From: Desulfobulbaceae bacterium
GTDB taxonomy: Bacteria; Desulfobacterota; Desulfobulbia; Desulfobulbales; Desulfurivibrionaceae
Direction: 5' to 3'
Assembly (NCBI GenBank): GCA_003557565.1
Contig: PWOG01000277.1
Location: forward strand, 1 to 10,130
Length of the DNA: 10,130 nt
Below, in pieces: positions 5,826 to 10,130 of the stretch (its first letter is position 1; each line of letters starts with the position of its first letter). Under the pieces are notes generated by a model. It saw only the letters and a program-made list of their open reading frames with translations. It was not told the DNA's origin and searched no databases. The translations under genes were made by a program, and so were the position numbers.

Positions 5826-7081
5826 TATTCAAGTGATGCCGGCCGGCGCCCCTGCACCAGCTGGTGGGCCTCCTGCAGCCTGGCCTCCAATTCGTCGATA
5901 TCCACCGGCTTGCGCAGGTAGGCCAGGGCACCCAGTTCCATGAAGACCCGGCGATCTTCTTCCGAGCCATGACCGGTGAGAATAATGACTTCCACTTCCG
6001 GCCGGATTTTTTTCACCCGCCGTAAAACCTCGATTCCGTCGATTCCCGGCATTTTCAGATCAAGCACCAGCACCTCGGGCTCGTCGTCAATCAGCATCTC
6101 CAGGGCCGACTGACCATCATGGGCCACGGCAGCGCCGACATCACGAAAGAGCAGGCGCTCGGAGAGGGTCTGCACGAACTCGCGCTCATCGTCCACCAGC
6201 AGGACTTTTGAGGGAGTAGCCCGATCATTCTTGCGATACACTTCGTCCTGGCGGGACTCGGTGTCGACCTCCACGGCCACCTCCGTCACCCCCGGCAGGG
6301 TGCCCAGGACTGTTTGGACCTCGTCCCGCAACCGGTTGAACATCAGCACCTTTTTGTCGATCCGAACGGAGAGCCGTCCCCCCCGGGCTGTCACCACGCC
6401 GTCGTGACCGGCCCGGACCAGCGCCACTCCAGCCCGGGCAGACAATTGAAAATCCGTCAGGGCCCGGCGCGACTCCGGGTTTGGCTGCACCGCTTCCCGC
6501 TGCAACTGCTTGCCGACCAGGGCCACCGCCTGCTCCACACTGGTCTCGGCCATGGGCAGCAGGATGTCGTACAGGCCGGCGTCCCAAGGATCCCCGTTAC
6601 CCAGCAGAGTCGCGGTCCAGTGAGAATTTTCGGTATCGGCGGCGGTGATCCGCCGCAGGGCCTCATTTTCCAGGATTCCCTCCACGTCCATGGCTTTTTG
6701 CACCCGGTAAGGCAACTCGGCGATCAGGCAGACCCTAAGAAAATGACTTATCTGCCGGGGCACCAGATGCCCAAGGTTGCCGGCCAGCAACAAACGCGGT
6801 TCCTCAAGCAGGTCCGCCAGGGCCTGCCGCAACCAGGCCAGGGCCATGCTCTTTTCGTGGGTGAATTTTTCAAACACCGATTTTTTGGGAGAAAACGCAC
6901 GGGCAATGGCGCTTTCCGGCAACCCCGAAAGCCTGGTCGCCAACGCTGCCAGTTCCCGGTCATCCACCACCCGATACCCGGATTCCGCCCGTAAAGCCGA
7001 CACCACTTCCCCACCCCGGCAATAATCTCCGCTGAAGATAGCCAGCGACGGCGCATCGTTTTGTATCGCTCCACTATTCAT
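5825..7081 (-). CDS. Cytidylate-kinase-like + BON-like + receiver fusion protein
   Basis: This 418-residue soluble protein has three parts. Residues 12-190 follow the Cytidylate_kin2 pattern: AIFSGDYCRGGE at the P-loop position, VVDDREL, LLLAGNLGHLVP, then WDAGLYDILLP with TSVEQAVALV. The P-loop lacks the classical GKS, so catalysis is doubtful, though this family is often atypical there. Residues about 206-273 look like a BON fold (short strands, then LPGVTEVAVEV). Residues 292-407 form a complete receiver with D297/D298, phospho-acceptor D341, T369 and K391. The start is ATG at 7081, with GGTGA close upstream. It is probably a response regulator whose nucleotide-kinase-like module senses or phosphorylates a small molecule in response to phosphorylation; substrate and output are unknown. 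It lies between tetR and the kinase, separated from both by hairpin repeats. Confidence 0.85.
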   Translation of the reverse strand: MNSGAIQNDAPSLAIFSGDYCRGGEVVSALRAESGYRVVDDRELAALATRLSGLPESAIARAFSPKKSVFEKFTHEKSMALAWLRQALADLLEEPRLLLAGNLGHLVPRQISHFLRVCLIAELPYRVQKAMDVEGILENEALRRITAADTENSHWTATLLGNGDPWDAGLYDILLPMAETSVEQAVALVGKQLQREAVQPNPESRRALTDFQLSARAGVALVRAGHDGVVTARGGRLSVRIDKKVLMFNRLRDEVQTVLGTLPGVTEVAVEVDTESRQDEVYRKNDRATPSKVLLVDDEREFVQTLSERLLFRDVGAAVAHDGQSALEMLIDDEPEVLVLDLKMPGIDGIEVLRRVKKIRPEVEVIILTGHGSEEDRRVFMELGALAYLRKPVDIDELEARLQEAHQLVQGRRPASLE

Positions 7082-7101
7082 AAGTCACCAAGCAAAGTTT
7101 T

Positions 7102-7169
7102 GCCGGCCCGCTCGCCGCTTTCGGCGGTACCCTGTGATCGTTTACCATTTTGTTCCCGTGATCACTTAC
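7102..7169 (+). repeat. Degenerate partial copies of the family A hairpin repeat
   Basis: Positions 7102-7145 match 5782-5825 at 39 of 44 bases, i.e. the right third of the 109-bp element; the left part is missing. Positions 7155-7169 (CCCGTGATCACTTAC) match the terminal 15 bases again at 14 of 15. The 110-nt gap between tetR and the fusion gene therefore carries two decayed element ends and little else. Confidence 0.75.
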
Positions 7170-7191
7170 CTTTGGCCGTGTCAGCCACCAA

Positions 7192-7812
7192 TCAAACTTT
7201 ATCGGGCTGCAACATCCGGCGGCAGGAGGCCACCAGCTCATCGTAAAGGGAGCCGGGCTGATAAAGACGGTAAGTGCCGATTCGCACCAGCCCGTCCACC
7301 ATGGTGAAAATAATCAGGGCCGTCTTATGAGCCGGCAGTTCCCGAATGGAACCATCTTCCTGCCCCCGGCGGATGGCCTGCTCGTATGTGCTGGCAAAAA
7401 AATCATAGATATCTTCCAAATGCCGGCGGCATGCGGGATTGGCCTCGGCAAGCTGGTATGGGTAGTGCCGGTGCAGCAGGAGAAAACGCTCTTCCATCCT
7501 GGCCGCCAGGCTCAGGTAAAAACCAATCAAACCCACGACCATTTCCAAACCATCGGCAAATTCCCCGGCCGCCAGATAATCCCGGCTTTCCCGGATCAGT
7601 TCCTCCTTGAAATTTTCCAGTACGGCGACGAACAGGTCTTCTTTGGTCCGGTAATGATAAAAAACGGTGCCGTCGGCCACCCCGATATTTCGGGCAATGT
7701 CACCGATGGCGGTATTCCGGAAGCCTTTTTCGGCAAAAAACACCGTGGCCATCTCCAGAATGGCCTCCTTGCGGGTTGGCCCGCTTCTCTTTTTTTTTCG
7801 CTCCCTTATCAT
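7192..7812 (-). CDS. TetR/AcrR family transcriptional regulator
   Basis: This 206-residue regulator has a basic N-terminus (RERKKKRSGPTR) and a TetR_N helix-turn-helix at about residues 15-61, with IGDIARNIGVADGTVFYHY as the recognition region and KEDLF after it. The rest is an all-helical ligand and dimerisation domain without a recognisable subfamily signature. ATG at 7812 is preferred over TTG at 7821, since neither has a good ribosome binding site and 7812 gives a usual family length. It heads the signalling block; a matching operator lies about 190 bp upstream (7999-8016) and another in front of the exporter (2313-2330). It probably represses its own block and the exporter operon until a ligand binds. 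The ligand is unknown. Confidence 0.93.
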   Translation of the reverse strand: MIRERKKKRSGPTRKEAILEMATVFFAEKGFRNTAIGDIARNIGVADGTVFYHYRTKEDLFVAVLENFKEELIRESRDYLAAGEFADGLEMVVGLIGFYLSLAARMEERFLLLHRHYPYQLAEANPACRRHLEDIYDFFASTYEQAIRRGQEDGSIRELPAHKTALIIFTMVDGLVRIGTYRLYQPGSLYDELVASCRRMLQPDKV

Positions 7813-7998
7813 GGCCGCCAAATATTTGCTGGACTATCACAGGCATATAAAAACCCCAAAGGACGCCCGCTCAACACGCTGCAAACACCGCCTGCCAGCA
7901 CCGCCACCAAAAAAAGAGCGCCGACGATATCAACTGTGCTTTGTCAGGTGAACATTATTAAACCAGAATACTGGAAACGCCTTCGGGCCAAAAAACAA

Positions 7999-8016
7999 TC
8001 TGAGTAGTCAGTCAGT
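7999..8016 (-). promoter_or_regulatory. TetR-type operator, site 2 (autoregulation)
   Basis: The complement reads ACTGACTGACTACTCAGA and matches site 1 (2313-2330) at 15 of 18 bases; both share ACTGACTGA on one side and ACTCAG on the other. The central bases and the last base break the palindrome, so this site may bind more weakly. It sits downstream of a candidate promoter and upstream of tetR, consistent with self-repression. Confidence 0.6.
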
Positions 8017-8034
8017 ATTTTGTGTTGATCTCTG

Positions 8035-8061
8035 ATTACACCCACAATCTTTGGCTGTCAA
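8035..8061 (-). promoter_or_regulatory. Candidate promoter for tetR and the signalling block
   Basis: The complement has a perfect -35 TTGACA (8061-8056), followed after only 15 nt by TGTAAT (8040-8035), 5 of 6 to the -10 consensus. The spacing is shorter than usual. The operator at 7999-8016 would lie just after the transcription start. Confidence 0.4.
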
Positions 8062-8083
8062 CTATTTTTTAAATCAACACCCG

Positions 8084-8130
8084 TCCAGTCGGCGACTGGA
8101 ATAAGTTTAATTTCTGACCGAAATTAAACT
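8084..8130. repeat. Two adjacent perfect inverted repeats
   Basis: TCCAGTC-ggc-GACTGGA (8084-8100) is a 7-bp hairpin. Three bases later AGTTTAATTTC-tgacc-GAAATTAAACT (8104-8130) is an 11-bp, AT-rich perfect inverted repeat. Neither is followed by a T-tract on either strand, so they are not obvious terminators. They could be a mobile-element end or a protein binding site. Confidence 0.6.
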
Positions 8131-8156
8131 CACAAGCACGCAACCAATCTAACCTG

Positions 8157-8257
8157 GTTTATCAAATTTTACGGAGTACCTTCTCCGGCGACATCCCGGA
8201 CAACTTGCCACTGATCAACTATTCCGGCGGCGGAGGATGCCAGACCGCCTTCTACTC
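8157..8257 (+). pseudogene. Possible coding remnant on the plus strand, unrecognised
   Basis: From about 8181 one plus-strand frame reads FSGDIPDNLPLINYSGGGG then CQTAFYS, with G or C in about 85% of third codon positions, as expected for genes of this genome. Upstream the composition turns AT-rich and no start or ribosome binding site is visible; downstream the frame runs into the antisense of the SDR gene. It may be the truncated end of a lost gene. I do not recognise the family, and chance is possible because the stretch is short. Confidence 0.25.
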
Positions 8258-9397
8258 CAGAAAGGGCCGCCGGACTTCATGGTCCAGTTTGGCCAGCACC
8301 CGGGCGGGATCGCGGACAAAATCCTCACCCTGGAGGCGGCAGGCAAAGTCCTGATTGTAGGGCGTGATAAGGTTGAGGGCCTCCCAGCGGGAGAGATAGT
8401 ATTCCAGCAGGTGGGGCAGCTCGGTGAACACCGTGGCCTCCGGCCTGGGATCGACGAAACTGGAAGCCTTCAGGCGGCGACCGGAAAGGGTCTGGGTCTG
8501 ATAAAAATTTTCCATGAACAGCAGCTCCGCCGGCATCCGGGCCTCTATGCCGATGCGGCCCAGCAGGCGGATCAGCCCGTGCATGAATCCAGCGCCGAAG
8601 CGGGCCAGGGGATAAGGCAGATGAACCTCCCAGGGTCTTTTCAGTTCGAGATATGACTTGATGGTCAGAATCAGCTCACTGAGCAGCACCGGCAAGGGGT
8701 CGACAAAATGCCAGGTTTTACCGCCAAACTCCTCCCGGTGCTGAAGGACATGGTTGACAAAGGGGGGCAGCTTCTTGGCGTTGGTGTAGGAGTGGGCCGC
8801 CCGGCGGTTGGTAAAGAGCACGGGCATGGTCTGGTCGGCGAGGGAAAACAGCAGCCGGTGAAAGCCCTGGATCTTGTGATCGTGGGCCCCGTAAACCACC
8901 GCCAGCCGGATATTGGTGTAATCCAGGCCGTATTTTTGGTGCAATTCCGCCAGGGCCAGTTCCGCCAGCAGTTTGGACTTGGGATAGTTGGGCAGCTCCG
9001 GGGTAAGATCCAGGCGATCTTCTTCGGTGAGGTTTTCCCCCGGCGGCAGTACTGCGGCGGAACTGAAATGGATGTAGGGAATTCCCAGTTCCATCGCCGC
9101 CCGGGCCAGGTGCAGGGTGCCCAGATAGTTGGTCTCGTAAGCCATCCGGGGGCTGGCATCCAGGGCGGTAATGGCGCAGTTGATGATGAACTCGGGCTCA
9201 AACCGCCGGATATAAGCGCGGATATCCTCGGGGTCCCGCAGGCTGAGCTGTTTGCTGTTGGGGGCCAGCAGCTCGAACTCGCAGTCGGGCCGTTTTTTGA
9301 AATAGTGGAGAATTCCGCCGCCAATCAGACCGGAGCCGCCCACCAGCAGGCCGGTTTTGATCAGATTGCCCAAACAGGTAAAATCTCCCCGTCCCAT
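8252..9397 (-). CDS. Extended-SDR NAD(P)-dependent epimerase/dehydratase (RmlD-like)
   Basis: This 381-residue Rossmann-fold sugar-nucleotide-type oxidoreductase has GGSGLIG (20-26) for dinucleotide binding, FIINCAI, an N90 in ETNYLGT, S112/S113 in HFSSAAVL, and the catalytic pair Y138 and K142 in NYPKSK. The first 200 residues resemble RmlD-like reductases; the C-terminal 130 residues are less typical and may form the substrate lid. ATG at 9397 is chosen because GAGGG lies 6 nt upstream and the predicted promoter (9459-9487) would start transcription downstream of the alternative ATG at 9460. That longer form would add a hydrophobic, signal-like stretch unusual for this family. It is transcribed alone, divergent from holA. 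The substrate is unknown; nucleotide-sugar or lipid-linked sugar metabolism is the usual role. Confidence 0.88.
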   Translation of the reverse strand: MGRGDFTCLGNLIKTGLLVGGSGLIGGGILHYFKKRPDCEFELLAPNSKQLSLRDPEDIRAYIRRFEPEFIINCAITALDASPRMAYETNYLGTLHLARAAMELGIPYIHFSSAAVLPPGENLTEEDRLDLTPELPNYPKSKLLAELALAELHQKYGLDYTNIRLAVVYGAHDHKIQGFHRLLFSLADQTMPVLFTNRRAAHSYTNAKKLPPFVNHVLQHREEFGGKTWHFVDPLPVLLSELILTIKSYLELKRPWEVHLPYPLARFGAGFMHGLIRLLGRIGIEARMPAELLFMENFYQTQTLSGRRLKASSFVDPRPEATVFTELPHLLEYYLSRWEALNLITPYNQDFACRLQGEDFVRDPARVLAKLDHEVRRPFLE

Positions 9398-9458
9398 GAC
9401 CGACCCTCGCACTAGAGTGGTTAATCCGGCGAAAAAAACGCAACCCAACAGCGATTTC

Positions 9459-9487
9459 ATCTTAAGTGGCCGCCCCGCCGTTGTCAA
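9459..9487 (-). promoter_or_regulatory. Sigma-70 promoter of the SDR gene
   Basis: The complement carries a perfect TTGACA (9487-9482), a 17-nt spacer and TAAGAT (9464-9459, 4 of 6). Transcription should begin near 9452, giving a leader of about 55 nt before ATG 9397 and excluding ATG 9460 as the start. Confidence 0.7.
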
Positions 9488-9497
9488 CTCCTGTTGT

Positions 9498-9606
9498 CGT
9501 AAACGTTCAGCAGCACCGCACCTTGTGGCGATCAGCCAGGCTTGAGTAACCGATTACGCTGCGCCTGGCTGCTAGCCCCAATCTGCGGCACTGCTGAACG
9601 TTTACG
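9498..9606 (+). repeat. 109-bp long-hairpin intergenic repeat, family B
   Basis: The ends (9498-9520 and 9584-9606) are 23-bp inverted repeats with 2 mismatches, beginning CGTAAACGTTCAGCAG. An inner perfect stem AGCCAGGC/GCCTGGCT (9534-9541, 9563-9570) shares the same centre, so the whole element folds as one interrupted hairpin with a small GTAA/TTAC tip. Length and layout equal the element at 5717-5825, although the sequence differs. It lies between the divergent SDR and holA genes, next to the SDR promoter. Confidence 0.8.
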
Positions 9607-9618
9607 GCCCGTTAAATC

Positions 9619-9672
9619 AGTAAAACGTATCGCCCCAGTAAAACGTATCGCCCCAGCAAAACGTATCGCCCC
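9619..9672 (+). repeat. Three 18-bp tandem repeats upstream of holA
   Basis: The unit AGTAAAACGTATCGCCCC occurs at 9619-9636 and 9637-9654 (identical) and at 9655-9672 (one change, T to C at the third base). The array lies between hairpin element B and the holA start. Confidence 0.95.
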
Positions 9673-9699
9673 AGCGCAGGCGATATGTTAAATACTGGG
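9652..9699 (+). promoter_or_regulatory. Hairpin in the holA leader formed by a tandem unit and an inverted copy
   Basis: AACGTATCGCC (9660-9670) pairs with GGCGATATGTT (9679-9689) over 11 bp with one G-U pair. After an internal loop, CCCAG (9652-9656) pairs with CTGGG (9695-9699). The second arm includes the only purine stretch (GGG) before ATG 9702, so folding could hide the ribosome binding region. Each of the three tandem units could supply the left arm. Confidence 0.5.
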
Positions 9700-9701
9700 T
9701 C

Positions 9702-10130
9702 ATGCCGACCTTCAAGCGCCAAGATCTGCCCCGGCTCCTCGACCAAATAGCCGGCGGCGAGGTGGCCCCGGTCTACCTGCTGGTAGGTGACCGCTTCCTT
9801 TGTCGGGAGGCGGCGGCCAGCATCGAGGCCGCCCTGCTGCCCGGCGATGATCACCGGCAACATCAACTCCGGGTCATCGACGGCGAACGGGAGGAGTTCG
9901 GTCGGACCCTGGCTCAGCTGCGGACCTACACTCTGTTTGCCGGCCGCCAGGTGACCAGGGTGGCGGATTCCCGCCTGCTCCACTCCAAGACGGTGGCCAA
10001 GACCCTGTGGGACAAGGCCGAGCAGGCCCGGGAGGCGGACAACCCCCAGGAAGTGCGACGCCGGCTCCGGGCCATGCTGGCCCTGGCGGTCCTGGCCCCG
10101 GCCGCCTGGCACCGCGACAGCCTGGCCGAG
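9702..10130 (+). CDS. holA: DNA polymerase III subunit delta, 5' part
   Basis: ATG at 9702 opens a frame that runs to the window end (143 codons, last codon GAG), the only plus-strand gene here. The product begins MPTFKRQDLPRLLDQIAGGE and follows the delta-subunit pattern: APVYLLVGDRFLCREA at 22-37 matches the family's VYLLxGxExFLxxEA, and LAQLRTYTLFAGRQVTRV (70-87) matches its LxTxSLFGxRxVxxV. Delta is the clamp-loader wrench that opens the beta clamp. GC use is typical for a gene in this window, and the opposite-strand frame of similar length is its shadow. No strong Shine-Dalgarno sequence is present; only CTGGG lies close to the ATG, within a predicted hairpin. About 200 residues are missing beyond the edge. 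Confidence 0.85.
   Translation, partial: MPTFKRQDLPRLLDQIAGGEVAPVYLLVGDRFLCREAAASIEAALLPGDDHRQHQLRVIDGEREEFGRTLAQLRTYTLFAGRQVTRVADSRLLHSKTVAKTLWDKAEQAREADNPQEVRRRLRAMLALAVLAPAAWHRDSLAE

Larger units (their letters stand above)
7813..8251. other. Long intergenic region between the SDR gene and tetR
   Basis: This stretch of about 440 bases holds no confident gene. It contains a promoter candidate and TetR operator (7999-8061), two adjacent inverted repeats (8084-8130), and a plus-strand stretch with coding-like base use near its right end (8157-8257). The leader between the operator and tetR (about 190 nt) is unusually long for a TetR gene. Confidence 0.6.

Noticed and set aside
7809..7943. 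Small minus-strand frame with a hydrophobic peptide directly before tetR
   Set aside because: There is no ATG, only TTG or GTG near 7910-7907 without a ribosome binding site, so it is not listed as a gene despite the ATGA overlap with tetR.
9613..9672. CRISPR-like array
   Set aside because: The 18-bp units are directly adjacent with no spacers, so this is a plain tandem repeat.
9612..10112. Minus-strand open frame of 166 codons ending in a repeated LLGRYV motif
   Set aside because: It is antisense to holA; the repeated peptide merely translates the three 18-bp tandem repeats.

Overview
Organism. The window is GC-rich (by eye) with dense, mostly one-directional bacterial genes. Gene content (a Cache histidine kinase with stand-alone receivers, a cytidylate-kinase-like/receiver fusion, a TauE/SafE exporter beside a PEP/pyruvate-domain-like gene start, and a deltaproteobacterial-type HolA) suggests a sulfur-metabolising member of Desulfobacterota, perhaps close to Desulfobulbales. 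This is an inference from gene style, not a database match.

Layout, in minus-strand transcription order. Positions 9397-8252 encode an extended-SDR (RmlD-like) NAD-dependent epimerase/dehydratase behind a good sigma-70 promoter. After a mostly non-coding gap (8251-7813) holding inverted repeats, a promoter and a TetR-type operator, a co-directional block follows. It contains a TetR regulator (7812-7192), a cytidylate-kinase-like + BON-like + receiver fusion (7081-5825), a Cache sensor histidine kinase (5682-3913), a single-domain receiver (3932-3537), a DHp protein with a ruined ATPase domain (3527-2868) and a second single-domain receiver (2817-2389), ending at a probable terminator. A second promoter with a near-identical TetR operator then drives a TauE/SafE anion exporter (2241-940) and a translationally coupled two-TM protein of unknown function (926-240), closed by a strong intrinsic terminator. 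The last minus gene (104-1) is only a start, possibly of a PEP/pyruvate-binding-domain protein. On the plus strand only the 5' part of holA (9702-10130) is present, divergent from the SDR gene.

How the parts may work together. The kinase, the two lone receivers and the ATPase-dead DHp protein have the parts of a four-step phosphorelay (His-Asp-His-Asp), but none carries a recognisable DNA-binding or enzymatic output domain; the third receiver is fused to a nucleotide-kinase-like module. The matching operators in front of tetR and of the exporter suggest that TetR controls its own signalling block and the exporter pair as one regulon.

Repeats. Two 109-bp long-hairpin elements (5717-5825 and 9498-9606) share length, architecture and a GTAA-n-CG-n-TCA end. 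Degenerate partial copies of the first lie at 7102-7169. Three 18-bp tandem repeats plus an inverted, diverged copy sit directly upstream of holA.
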